Origin: an uncultured beta proteobacterium | Lineage (GTDB): Bacteria > Pseudomonadota > Gammaproteobacteria > Burkholderiales > Burkholderiaceae_C | Direction: 5' to 3' | DNA: 10,184 nucleotides | Assembly (NCBI GenBank): GCA_903870955.1 | Contig: CAIQEX010000106.1 | Location: 1 to 10,184, forward strand | In this document: one piece after another, positions 1 to 7,239 of the stretch | Position numbering within the stretch: position 1 is the first letter of the stretch | Layout: every line of letters begins with the position of its first letter | Position numbers and translations under genes: made by a program | The notes under the pieces: model-generated | What the model saw: the letters and a program-made list of their open reading frames with translations, nothing else | Database searches by the model: none | What the model was told of the DNA's origin: nothing

Positions 1-42
1 AGCCATGGCAATTCATTCCAACGAACTCATCGTCAAGCCTCT

Positions 43-342
43 ATGCCTCAGCAAGTGATTTTTGTGGATGTTGACGACACGATGGTTCATTCTGTCGGCA
101 CCAAGCGCATCCCGATGCCAGCCGTGGTTGAGCAAATGAAGCGGCTCAAATCGGAAGGTGCAACGTTGTTTCTGTGGAGCTCAGGCGGTGCAGAATACTG
201 CAAGGCCACGGCAGTCGAGCTAGGTATTACCGACTGCTTCGAAGGGTTCCTTCCCAAGCCTACTGTCTACATTGACGACCAACCCGTCCACGAGTGGCGA
301 TTTTGCAAGCATCTTTATCCGTCACAGGCCCATAATGCATAG
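43..342 (+). CDS. Small HAD-like phosphatase domain protein
   Basis: This is a 99-residue protein with the four landmarks of the haloacid dehalogenase fold: the nucleophile motif FVDVDDT (Asp9 and the acid/base Asp11), a motif II Ser in LWSSGG (about 44-49), a motif III Lys (K72) and a motif IV acidic pair in YIDDQ (76-80). It is at the short end for the superfamily and has no room for a cap domain, so it is a minimal Rossmann core. HAD proteins usually hydrolyse phosphate esters through an aspartyl-phosphate; the substrate here cannot be told. The ATG at 43 puts the motif at the usual N-terminal position, but the frame stays open to the left edge, so an upstream start is possible, and I see no clear Shine-Dalgarno. 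GC is lower than in the photosynthesis genes on the right, to which it shows no link. Confidence 0.75.
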   Translation: MPQQVIFVDVDDTMVHSVGTKRIPMPAVVEQMKRLKSEGATLFLWSSGGAEYCKATAVELGITDCFEGFLPKPTVYIDDQPVHEWRFCKHLYPSQAHNA

Positions 343-464
343 CCAGTTCCAGCTCTGCCGGTGGAGCAGATTTCTCACAAGTCGTCCATTTTCGAAATGT
401 GATTCGTTGCAATCTAGAATTGTCCACGATGCATCCGCATTGCTTGCATTCGTAACGAACGGCC

Positions 465-1151
465 ATGCTTAACCAAAACGAAATCACTGGTAGAGTCCGG
501 ACTCACGTGACCCAGTTCTATGAGCCAAGGTTCACAGCCCAGCAAGAGGTTGGAGAAGCGTTTCTTGCCATGCGCGCGGAAGCAATACGCGCAGGATTTG
601 ACCTCACACCCTTCAGCACATTTCGAGATTATCGAACTCAGCTACGTATATGGAATAACAAGTTCAGCGGCAAAAAGGCACTTTACGACATTGACGGCAA
701 CGTCAGAGATTTCTGCAAACTCTCGCCGCCCGAAGTAATCGAATGCATTCTGAATTGGTCGGCACTTCCTGGCGGTAGTCGTCACCAATGGGGTACTGAA
801 ATTGATGTTGTGGACACCGCTGCAATGCCTCCTGGGTACGAGCCGAAACTCCTCCCAGAAGAGGTTAGGCCTGGCGGCATATTTCATCCTTTGCACTGCT
901 GGCTCGACGCAAACATTAGCAAATTTGGCTTTTTTCGCCCTTACAAATTCTTCAAAGGTGGCATGTACCCAGAGCCGTGGCATTTGAGCTATGCCCCTTT
1001 GTCCATGCAGGTAGTAAAGCTCGTAACACCTGAGCTACTGACGCGTATTACAGAGGAGGCGGAAATACTGGGCAAAGAGTTGGTACTGGAAAGAATTCAT
1101 GATATCTACGTCAATCACATCACAAATTTCGTGTCGCCAGACGAGCAGTAG
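465..1151 (+). CDS. M15-family (VanY-like) D-Ala-D-Ala carboxypeptidase domain protein
   Basis: This 228-residue protein carries the zinc-peptidase signature of family M15: SRHQWGTEID (His107 and Asp114 as zinc ligands, matching SxHxxGxxxD) and PEPWHLSY (Glu170 as catalytic base, His173 as third ligand). A substrate-side segment, STFRDYRTQLRIWNNKF, lies at 51-67. Family members cleave D-Ala-D-Ala or other peptidoglycan peptide bonds. There is no signal peptide or membrane segment at the N-terminus, so export would need another route; phage endolysins of this family are also leaderless, and a phage or mobile origin is possible. An in-frame stop (TAA, 453-455) lies just upstream, which makes the ATG at 465 the earliest start, although its ribosome binding site is weak. 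GC is lower than in the photosynthesis block. The domain call is firm; the biological role is not known. Confidence 0.8.
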   Translation: MLNQNEITGRVRTHVTQFYEPRFTAQQEVGEAFLAMRAEAIRAGFDLTPFSTFRDYRTQLRIWNNKFSGKKALYDIDGNVRDFCKLSPPEVIECILNWSALPGGSRHQWGTEIDVVDTAAMPPGYEPKLLPEEVRPGGIFHPLHCWLDANISKFGFFRPYKFFKGGMYPEPWHLSYAPLSMQVVKLVTPELLTRITEEAEILGKELVLERIHDIYVNHITNFVSPDEQ

Positions 1152-1524
1152 GCGCACAACATCGTATTTGGGCGTTTTCTTTGAACCGCCGCGAATGTTG
1201 TCCTCTCGCCCAATTCAGGTTGTCACTTCGACGATATGTGGACTACAACGTCGCCCGTGAATCTCTCTTGGTCAATGACAGGTTATGAGCAGGCAAATCG
1301 TAAAACTTGAATACCGCTTACAGCCCATCAGAGCCATTGTTAAAAATTCCCAATGACACCTGACACGCACTAGAGCACATCGTTTGCAAATCAATGCCCG
1401 TCAACGGCGGGCCAATTTGGACTGTCGGTGAACCTGCGGAGAGATGTGGCCACCGTCATGCCTGTCACCGACCAAAGTTCAAAGGTGCCTCACCGTACCT
1501 TCCAACTTTGGGTGTCCTTCCCAA
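1152..1524. other. Gene-free convergent intergenic region with inverted repeats
   Basis: This 373-base gap lies between the ends of two converging genes, the M15 peptidase and crtB. I see no credible gene in it: the plus-strand frames opening near 1428 and 1444 run antisense into crtB and have no recognisable motifs. It contains several inverted repeats: 7-base arms at 1156-1162 and 1195-1201, a hairpin at 1229-1253 (CGACG/CGTCG with inner TGT/ACA), a short GCCCG/CGGGC hairpin at 1396-1412, and the stronger stem-loop at 1474-1509. The stretch around 1335-1365 is AT-rich. The likely role is transcription termination from both sides and the border between the photosynthesis cluster and unrelated DNA. 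Confidence 0.6.
1474..1509 (-). terminator. Stem-loop just downstream of crtB (terminator or 3' stabiliser)
   Basis: In the minus-strand RNA the arms AAAGTT-G-GAAGGT and ACCTTT-G-AACTTT pair over 12 positions, including one G-U pair, with one G/G mismatch around a 10-base loop. The hairpin begins 15 bases past the crtB stop. Read on the plus strand the G-U pair becomes an A/C mismatch, so the structure is better in the crtB transcript. No T-run follows, so it is not a textbook intrinsic terminator; it may protect the 3' end or work with Rho. Confidence 0.45.
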
Positions 1525-2589
1525 TTAAACCGTATGCCCCTCGGGCAGGCGGCCGCGCTTGGCATTTTCCAACCGCTCCAGCAGTCCAAACACCCATTCC
1601 ACGCGTTGCGGCATGGCCCGGTTGGGAAAGAATTTGACGCGTGTGCGCTCTTCCATCTCGGCGGCACAGCCGTCCACCAGAAAGGCAATCGCATCAAGCG
1701 GGGGTGGTTGATCGGCCTTGGTGGTGATCCAGTTGGCCTGGGTCCAGGCACCGGCCAGCAACACCATTTTGCGGGTCGTGCTGACCACCGTGCGGTGGCT
1801 CACCGAGTCCAGCCCTTCGCGCCGCAACTGGTGTCCGATTTCTCCGTAAATGGTGCTGGCCGCAAGGATGGCGGCGCGGCAGTCGGGGGGTAATTCTGCG
1901 ATCCCGCACTGGGCTCTTGCGTAGAGCCGGTCGGCTTCATCAAGCAGGCGTGCCGTGACCCTTTTGATGGCCGGCGTCGACTCGGGATTGGCCAGCCACT
2001 GCGTGGCATCGATGCCGGCCTCCTGCAGCCACTGCAGCGGGAGGTAGAGGCGGCCATTGCGCGCGTCTTCGCCCACGTCACGGGCAATGTTGGTGAGTTG
2101 CATGGCCACGCCCAGCTCGCAAGCGCGGGCAAGTGTCAGGCCCAAGCGAGGGCCCATGATCCAGCACATCATGGCGCCCACGGTGCCCGCCACACGCGCG
2201 CCGTAGCCATGCAGGTCTTCAATCGTTGCGTAGCGACGCCCGCCGTTGTCCCAGGCAAAACCTTCCAGCAGGGCGTCCAGCAGCACGCGGGGCAACTGGC
2301 ATTGCTGCACCACCAATGACAAGGCGTGGTCTTCCACCAGATCGGCCGGGGTGCCCGCGTAAATCAGGTCCAGACGTTGGCGCAGGATGGACAGGTTGGC
2401 CTCGACATCGCCACCTTCATCGACCAGGTCGTCGGCGACGCGGCAAAACGCATACAGCGCGATGGAAGCGCAGCGCACCCGCACCGGTAGCAAGCGGCTG
2501 GCGGCAAAAAAAGTTTTGGAGCCGCCCTGCATCATGGCGATGCAGGCCTTCAGGTCACGCGCTTCCAAATCAGGCGAAGCTGTTTGCAT
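1525..2589 (-). CDS. crtB: Phytoene synthase (15-cis-phytoene synthase)
   Basis: CrtB condenses two geranylgeranyl diphosphate molecules head-to-head to phytoene, the first carotenoid-specific step. The protein has 354 residues with both Asp-rich motifs of the squalene/phytoene synthase family: DDLVD (53-57) and DVGED (171-175), the latter inside QLTNIARDVGEDARNGRLYLP, which contacts the diphosphates through Mg2+. The frame opens further up with a TTG at 2607, but I chose the ATG at 2589 because it is an ATG, has GGTGG six bases ahead of it, and gives a normal family length. It overlaps the end of crtI by 20 bases, so the two are very probably co-transcribed and coupled. The rest of the carotenoid genes (crtC, crtD, crtE, crtF) are not in the window. 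It is the last gene of the minus-strand block, followed by a stem-loop. Confidence 0.95.
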   Translation of the reverse strand: MQTASPDLEARDLKACIAMMQGGSKTFFAASRLLPVRVRCASIALYAFCRVADDLVDEGGDVEANLSILRQRLDLIYAGTPADLVEDHALSLVVQQCQLPRVLLDALLEGFAWDNGGRRYATIEDLHGYGARVAGTVGAMMCWIMGPRLGLTLARACELGVAMQLTNIARDVGEDARNGRLYLPLQWLQEAGIDATQWLANPESTPAIKRVTARLLDEADRLYARAQCGIAELPPDCRAAILAASTIYGEIGHQLRREGLDSVSHRTVVSTTRKMVLLAGAWTQANWITTKADQPPPLDAIAFLVDGCAAEMEERTRVKFFPNRAMPQRVEWVFGLLERLENAKRGRLPEGHTV

Positions 2590-4111
2590 GGGGTACCACC
2601 GTTTCAAGAGCTTTGGCAGACATCAACACGCCCGGCACGCCCGCGCCGGGATGCGTGCTGGCACCCACCATGTAGAGACCCGCCACATCCTCGCTGCGGT
2701 TGTGCGGGCGAAACCAGGCGCTTTGCAACAGCAGGGGTTCGAGCCCGAAGCCCGCGCCCTTGAGCGACCAGAGCCGGTCTTTAAATTCCTGCGGTGTGGT
2801 CACCCGCGAACTGACGATGCTGTCCTGCAGGCCGGGCAACACGCTGTTCTCCAGCGCCTCGGCGATGGACTTGCGGTAGCCCTCGGCCGCGCTTGCCCAG
2901 TCGGTGCCACTGTCCAGATGCGGCACGGGCGAGAGCACGTAAAACGTGTCGCAGCCTGCCGGTGCCAGAGATGGGTCCGTGGCCGTGGGGCGGTGCAAAT
3001 ACAGGCTGAAATCTTTGGCCAGCGTTTTGCGTTTGAAGATGTCGGCCAACAGTTCCTTGTAGCGGTCGCCGAGCAGCATCATGTGGTGCGGTACATCCGG
3101 GTACTGCCGGTTGGTGCCGAAGTACCAGACGAACAGGCCCATGGAGTAGCGGCCGTTGTCAATTTTCTTGTCGGTCCAATGGCGTCTATGCGAAGGCTCA
3201 ACGAGGTAGCGGTAGGTCCAGGCCGCATCGCCGTTGCTGACCACGATGTCGGCGGGAATGAAGCTGCCATCGGCCAGCTCCACGCCTTGTGCGCGACCCT
3301 TGGAAACCCGGATGCGCGTCACCGCCGTGTTGTAACGGATCGGCACTTGCCGTTCTTTCAGCAACTTCACCAAACCCTGGACGATGGCGCCCGTGCCACC
3401 CATGGCCGAATGCACGCCCCAGTTTTTTTCCAGCGAATGGATCAGGGCGTAAGCGCAGGTCACGGAGAACGGATTGCCACCGATCAGCAGCGTGTGAAAG
3501 CTCATCACCTGGCGCAGTTTGGGGTGCTTGATGTGCTCGGCCACCAGCGTGTGCAGGCTGCGCCAGGCATTCATGCGCATGAACGAGGGCAGGGCGGCCA
3601 GCAAGTCCTTAAAGCTGTCAAAGGCGACAGCGCCCATTTCCTCAAAGCCGAGGTTGCGGCACTTTTCCGACTGCTGCATCAGGCGTTTGTAGCCCTCCAC
3701 ATCGTCCGGAGAAAACTTGGCAATCTCGCGGCACATGGACGCTTCATCGTTGCTGTAATCGAAATGCGAGCCATCCGAAAAACGGATGCGGTAGAACGGC
3801 GCCATCAAGCGCAGGTCGATGTCGTCGCTGAAGGTGCGGCCACACAGTGCCCACAGTTCTTCCAGCAAAAAAGGCGCGGTAATGATGGTTGGACCCGCGT
3901 CAAAGGTAAAGCCATCCTGGTGGTGCACATAGGCCCGTCCGCCTGGGCCGTCGAGTTTTTCCAGCACCTCCACGGCGTAGCCTTTGCAACTCAGGCGGAT
4001 GGCTGCCGCCAAGCCACCAAAGCCACTGCCAATAATCACCGCCCGCGGGCGTTTGTCGTTGTTCAGCATAGAGAAGGATGCATGTTCATCCAGAGCGCGA
4101 AAGGCATTCAT
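2570..4111 (-). CDS. crtI: Phytoene desaturase (CrtI type)
   Basis: CrtI is an FAD-dependent, membrane-associated desaturase that converts phytoene to neurosporene or lycopene. The 513-residue protein has an N-terminal dinucleotide-binding fold (GSGFGG at 28-33, Glu51 ending the second strand), the GPGGRA (55-60) and DAGPT (71-75) segments typical of CrtI, and the C-terminal FAD signature GLYMVGASTHPGAGVPGV (478-495). Homology separates it from CrtD and other amine-oxidase-fold enzymes less firmly than from other families, but pairing with crtB favours CrtI. The number of desaturation steps, three or four, cannot be read from sequence by eye. The ATG at 4111 overlaps the puhE stop as ATGA, which supports coupling; a second ATG at 4069 would remove a 14-residue leader but lacks a ribosome binding site. 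It overlaps crtB by 20 bases. Confidence 0.94.
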   Translation of the reverse strand: MNAFRALDEHASFSMLNNDKRPRAVIIGSGFGGLAAAIRLSCKGYAVEVLEKLDGPGGRAYVHHQDGFTFDAGPTIITAPFLLEELWALCGRTFSDDIDLRLMAPFYRIRFSDGSHFDYSNDEASMCREIAKFSPDDVEGYKRLMQQSEKCRNLGFEEMGAVAFDSFKDLLAALPSFMRMNAWRSLHTLVAEHIKHPKLRQVMSFHTLLIGGNPFSVTCAYALIHSLEKNWGVHSAMGGTGAIVQGLVKLLKERQVPIRYNTAVTRIRVSKGRAQGVELADGSFIPADIVVSNGDAAWTYRYLVEPSHRRHWTDKKIDNGRYSMGLFVWYFGTNRQYPDVPHHMMLLGDRYKELLADIFKRKTLAKDFSLYLHRPTATDPSLAPAGCDTFYVLSPVPHLDSGTDWASAAEGYRKSIAEALENSVLPGLQDSIVSSRVTTPQEFKDRLWSLKGAGFGLEPLLLQSAWFRPHNRSEDVAGLYMVGASTHPGAGVPGVLMSAKALETVVPHANSFA

Positions 4112-4944
4112 ATACTGTCCGGGTGGGTCGGCAGGGGCGCGGTCACAACGCCGCGTTTGGTGTCAGAGTTTTGCAGCTGTTGGCGCTGGCGCAGCGCCCA
4201 GCCCCACAGGCGTTGCAGCGGCAGCGCAAACACCATCAGCACATGCTCGACGATGGCCAAACCCAGCAAAGATGCCAGCAGCACCCAGCCGGTGCTGAGT
4301 TCCACGGCACTGCGTTGGGCCTCGGCCACGAGCCAGATCCAGGTACCGGCCGACACGCTGATGGTGAGGAAAAAGAACCCGGTGACCTGCGAGCGACGGA
4401 AGTAGCTGCCCAGGTAGGCAAAGTGATCGGGCAGGTACTGGTCGCCGACATGTGGCACACCGAAAAACAGGTTGAGCTTGGCGCTCACCCGCATGCACCA
4501 CAGCAAGGCAAAGGTGCACAGCGCCACATGGTTGGGTTGTCCGCGCTGCAAGCCGAACAGCACGGCAAAGTTCAGCAACAGGGCCAGCTCATGGTGCAAA
4601 AGTGCCTGCACGGCCTGCTTGAAACGTGTCCAGCCGCGCACACCCGGGTCCTGCGCAATGCGCCGTGGGCCGGTGATCCAGCCGGTCAAAAATGCCATCT
4701 CGTGCCAGCCCCACATCACGATCACGCTGATGAACCCGACATAGGCCGCCGCCATGCTGCTGTGGCGCATGCTCCAGGCCGTCCCGGCCAGGCTGAGCAG
4801 GGCCAGCAGGGTCATGGCCAGCATGCTGCGACGGAACAGCCGCGTGGGCAGGCGCACCAGCCACAAAATGGCGCCGGTCCCCAGCCACCAGCTGAAGACG
4901 GCCACCAGTGCCGTACCGGTGACAGAGGAAAGAAAGTCCGTCAT
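4108..4944 (-). CDS. puhE: Photosynthetic complex assembly protein PuhE
   Basis: This is a 278-residue integral membrane protein with about seven hydrophobic segments (roughly 9-30, 41-58, 66-90, 117-132, 140-156, 188-207, 218-242). It matches the PuhE/DUF3623 family in length and in conserved blocks: WGWHEMAFLTGWITGP (78-93) and NLFFGVPHVGDQYLPDHF (158-175), whose His, Glu and Asp residues lie by the membrane. In Rhodobacter, PuhE affects reaction-centre/LH1 assembly and bacteriochlorophyll levels, but its chemistry is not known. The gene starts 15 bases after the acsF stop, with only a weak ribosome binding site, and ends in an ATGA overlap with crtI. The hydrophilic tail (about 251-278) is less family-like. 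Confidence 0.9.
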   Translation of the reverse strand: MTDFLSSVTGTALVAVFSWWLGTGAILWLVRLPTRLFRRSMLAMTLLALLSLAGTAWSMRHSSMAAAYVGFISVIVMWGWHEMAFLTGWITGPRRIAQDPGVRGWTRFKQAVQALLHHELALLLNFAVLFGLQRGQPNHVALCTFALLWCMRVSAKLNLFFGVPHVGDQYLPDHFAYLGSYFRRSQVTGFFFLTISVSAGTWIWLVAEAQRSAVELSTGWVLLASLLGLAIVEHVLMVFALPLQRLWGWALRQRQQLQNSDTKRGVVTAPLPTHPDSI

Positions 4945-4959
4945 GCAGCGCGCGTCCGG

Positions 4960-6069
4960 TTACCAGCTGGGCTGCAGGCGCACCTGCCGCGGTAGTTCGT
5001 TGTGCTTCACCGGCAGCAGATACAGGCGCGCAAAGGTCAGAAATGCGCGCGTGACCCAATAGCCCCGTTTGAGATTGCCGATCAACCCGCCCTGTTCACG
5101 CGCCTTGGCATCCTGCACGGCGCAGTTCAGGAGTGTCTCCAGCCCGGCGCGGAAGGTCGGGTGGTCAATGTCGATTTCGATCGGGAACACCTGGCGTGCA
5201 ATCTCGGAGGTAATGCGAAACACCTCGTAGTCGTACGTGGTGGACTCCAGGCCCATGCTCTCGTGCAGCAGCGGACGCATGTGGTCGCGCACATACATGG
5301 TGGCGTAGACGGCCAGGATGAAGAAGCGGATCCACAGCTTGTTGCCGCCCTGCAGCAGGTGCGGGTGGGCACGCATCAGCAGTGCAAAAGATTCGCCGTG
5401 GCGGTACTCGTCATTGCACCAGCGCTCGAACCATTTGAAGATCGGGTGGAAGCGTTTGTCCGGGTTGCGCTCCAGCTGGCGGAAGATCGTGATGTAGCGC
5501 GCATAGCCAATCTTTTCGGACAGGTAGGTGGCGTAGTAAATGTATTTGGGCTTGAAAAAGGTATAGCTCTTGGCGCGCTTGAGCGCACCGAGGTCGATGC
5601 CCAGATTGAAATCTTTCAACGACTGGTTGATGAAGCCGGCGTGGCGCGATTCATCGCGTGCCATGAAGGTCATCAGTTGTTTGATGTCCGGGTTGTCGAT
5701 GTTTTTGCGGATCTCGTTGTAGAGGATGCAACCGGAAAATTCGGAGGTCAGCGAACTGATCAGAAAGTCCAGAAACTCCTGCCGCATCTCCGGCGACAGC
5801 TTGGCCATCTGCGCATGCACCTCGTCGGCAAATCCGGCGTCGCGCTGAAAGTGGTCGTGGTTGTTGTCGCCCTCGTACTCCTGCATCATGGCGTCCCACT
5901 CGGCGCGCACAGGAGATACATCGAGGCGGTCCATGGCCTTGAAATCGGTGGTGTAAAAGCGCGGCGTCAAGACCGTGCTGCGCACCGCCTTGGCATTGGC
6001 ATCGGAGGCGTTTTCCACCGTGCCAATGAGCAATTCCACGTGGTCAAAGTCGAGGGTGCTGGCGTTCAT
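4960..6069 (-). CDS. acsF: Aerobic Mg-protoporphyrin IX monomethyl ester (oxidative) cyclase
   Basis: AcsF is the oxygen-dependent, di-iron enzyme that forms the fifth (E) ring of bacteriochlorophyll, turning Mg-protoporphyrin IX monomethyl ester into divinyl-protochlorophyllide. The 369-residue protein shows the ferritin-like ligand pattern: Glu110 and Glu119 in [12 protein letters not shown], Glu140 and His143 in [10 protein letters not shown], and Glu221 and His224 in [10 protein letters not shown] start with AGGAGA seven bases ahead of the ATG is clear. It lies 34 bases after puhC, the longest gap in the block, and is followed by puhE after 15 bases. The family was first characterised in the betaproteobacterium Rubrivivax gelatinosus. 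Betaproteobacterial cyclases are thought to need a small partner, BciE; no such gene is in this window. Confidence 0.96.
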   Translation of the reverse strand: MNASTLDFDHVELLIGTVENASDANAKAVRSTVLTPRFYTTDFKAMDRLDVSPVRAEWDAMMQEYEGDNNHDHFQRDAGFADEVHAQMAKLSPEMRQEFLDFLISSLTSEFSGCILYNEIRKNIDNPDIKQLMTFMARDESRHAGFINQSLKDFNLGIDLGALKRAKSYTFFKPKYIYYATYLSEKIGYARYITIFRQLERNPDKRFHPIFKWFERWCNDEYRHGESFALLMRAHPHLLQGGNKLWIRFFILAVYATMYVRDHMRPLLHESMGLESTTYDYEVFRITSEIARQVFPIEIDIDHPTFRAGLETLLNCAVQDAKAREQGGLIGNLKRGYWVTRAFLTFARLYLLPVKHNELPRQVRLQPSW

Positions 6070-6103
6070 GGGCTGTCTCCTGGGGTCGGGTTATGGTTTG
6101 CGT

Positions 6104-6565
6104 TTACGGCTTGTTGAGGGCTGGCTGCGTGGCCTGCAATGCGGCAAAGGTGGCGCGCTGGGTCGGTCCGAAAGATTCGAGGTTGATGCGCTCACCGGTG
6201 ACTGGGTCATCCAGCGTCAGGCTGCCATCGGCATGGGCTTGCAGCAACAGTGGCAAATGGTGGTCCACACCGCGGCGTTTGCGTTCGCGTGCAATGGCCC
6301 GCAGCACGCCGCGCACAAAGCCCTGCTCGCCTTCAAAGCGGGTAATTTCTGCACCGCTGGCGGGGTCCAATACCGCCACGGCGCCGCTCGGCGTGTCTTC
6401 AAAGCGCATGCTGCGGCTGCTGGTGACGGGCGAATCAAATTGCTCCACCTTGGTGCCGCTCCAGCGTGCCAGGCTCACCAGCACCAGGGTGCTGAGCGCC
6501 ATGCCGATCAATACCAGCGCCATGGGGTGAAAGGAACGCGGCGAATCCGCCATGACGCTGCTCAT
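6104..6565 (-). CDS. puhC: Photosynthetic complex assembly protein PuhC
   Basis: This 153-residue protein has one N-terminal membrane anchor (about 13-33) followed by a soluble domain, probably periplasmic. The block VEQFDSPVTSSRSMRFEDTPSGAVAVLD is not quoted whole by family signatures I can recall, but the layout, with strands around AVAVLD and RFEGEQGFVRGVLRAIARERKRRG (78-101), matches PuhC. PuhC is needed for full reaction-centre and LH1 organisation in Rhodobacter. The start ATG at 6565 overlaps the puhB stop as ATGA, which supports translational coupling; a second in-frame ATG at 6553 is possible. Position between puhB and acsF makes the assignment firm. It is less conserved than its neighbours, as is usual for this family. 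Confidence 0.88.
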   Translation of the reverse strand: MSSVMADSPRSFHPMALVLIGMALSTLVLVSLARWSGTKVEQFDSPVTSSRSMRFEDTPSGAVAVLDPASGAEITRFEGEQGFVRGVLRAIARERKRRGVDHHLPLLLQAHADGSLTLDDPVTGERINLESFGPTQRATFAALQATQPALNKP

Positions 6566-7239
6566 GCACTGACCGCGTGGCGGCGGACGATAGAGGCTGC
6601 TGCAGGTGCTTTGGCTTCAACCGCAGCGGCAGCCTGATCTCTGGCGAGGTTCAGTTCCGGGTGGGCTGCCGCCCAGGCGTTTTGCAGTACCTCGGCCACC
6701 TGCCGCACGTCACGCAGGCAGCGCAGACTGGGCTGGGGTTTGCGCAAGGCCCAGGGCCGGGCGTGCGGCCACAGGTGGGCCCAGCCCATGCGGTCGTCGC
6801 CGGCAAGGTCCACCACAATGTCGCCGCTGCTATCCCGATAGGTGCGGACCGCGGCAGATGCCAGAGCCTTGAAGGGCAGGTTCAGGGTAATCGTCAGCAC
6901 AATGCCGATGCGCATCACCACGCGGCGGTTGGTGATGGTGTAGAGCGTGCCGCGTGCCGACAGCCAGGCCACGGTTGCGAGCAGGCTCAAGGCCAGGCTT
7001 GCGGCCCCCACGCTGAGCAGCATCGGCCGCAGCGTGATGCCATTTGGCTCGCCCGCGAGGTACAGCGCCTGCAGGACCAGCATGGCCAGAAAATAGCCAC
7101 CCAGGGCGCGCACATGGAACACGTGAATGCCCAGCGACACCGCGTCAGGCGCACCCTGCCACAGAATGCGCTCTCCGGCAGGCAACTTCTCCGGCAGACC
7201 GGGCGCGGCCTCAAATTCGTGTTCGTGGTGCGGTTTCAA
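6562..7239 (-). CDS. puhB: Photosynthetic complex assembly protein PuhB
   Basis: PuhB is a membrane protein that helps assemble the reaction centre, acting as a dimer in Rhodobacter. The 225-residue product begins with the family's N-terminal pattern, FEAAPGLPEKLPAGERILWQG (9-29), followed by hydrophobic segments at about 46-63 and 73-94, and a bacterial PH-like region with YTITNRRVVMRIG (100-112). The C-terminal third is soluble and Ala-rich. The start codon is TTG, overlapping the puhA stop as TTGA; AGGAG lies eight bases ahead and no ATG or GTG nearby would keep the conserved N-terminus. It ends in an ATGA overlap with puhC. A TTG start may lower its yield relative to PuhA, which is an inference. 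Confidence 0.92.
   Translation of the reverse strand: MKPHHEHEFEAAPGLPEKLPAGERILWQGAPDAVSLGIHVFHVRALGGYFLAMLVLQALYLAGEPNGITLRPMLLSVGAASLALSLLATVAWLSARGTLYTITNRRVVMRIGIVLTITLNLPFKALASAAVRTYRDSSGDIVVDLAGDDRMGWAHLWPHARPWALRKPQPSLRCLRDVRQVAEVLQNAWAAAHPELNLARDQAAAAVEAKAPAAASIVRRHAVSA

Noticed and set aside
2..58. A short open frame (atg at 5, stop at 56-58) that could be the tail of a gene ending in a 16-base overlap with the HAD gene.
   Set aside because: Only 18 residues are visible, none recognisable, and short frames of this kind arise by chance.
1156..1201. Palindrome considered as an integron attC site.
   Set aside because: The outer boxes do not fit RYYYAAC and GTTRRRY, the element is short for an attC, and no integrase or second site is visible.
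1428..1893. Plus-strand frames opening in the intergenic gap and running into crtB antisense.
   Set aside because: No motif, no clear ribosome binding site, and most of their length is antisense to crtB.
2387..4405. A 672-codon plus-strand open frame opposite crtB, crtI and puhE, and similar long plus-strand frames at 5002-6117, 6577-7254, 7044-8093 and 8550-9458.
   Set aside because: All are antisense to firmly identified genes; they arise from high GC codon use, are rich in His, Gln, Arg and Ala, and show no domain motifs.
6070..6103. The puhC-acsF gap as a promoter or PpsR/CrtJ site.
   Set aside because: It is only 34 bases long, contains the acsF ribosome binding site, and has no TGT-N12-ACA pattern.
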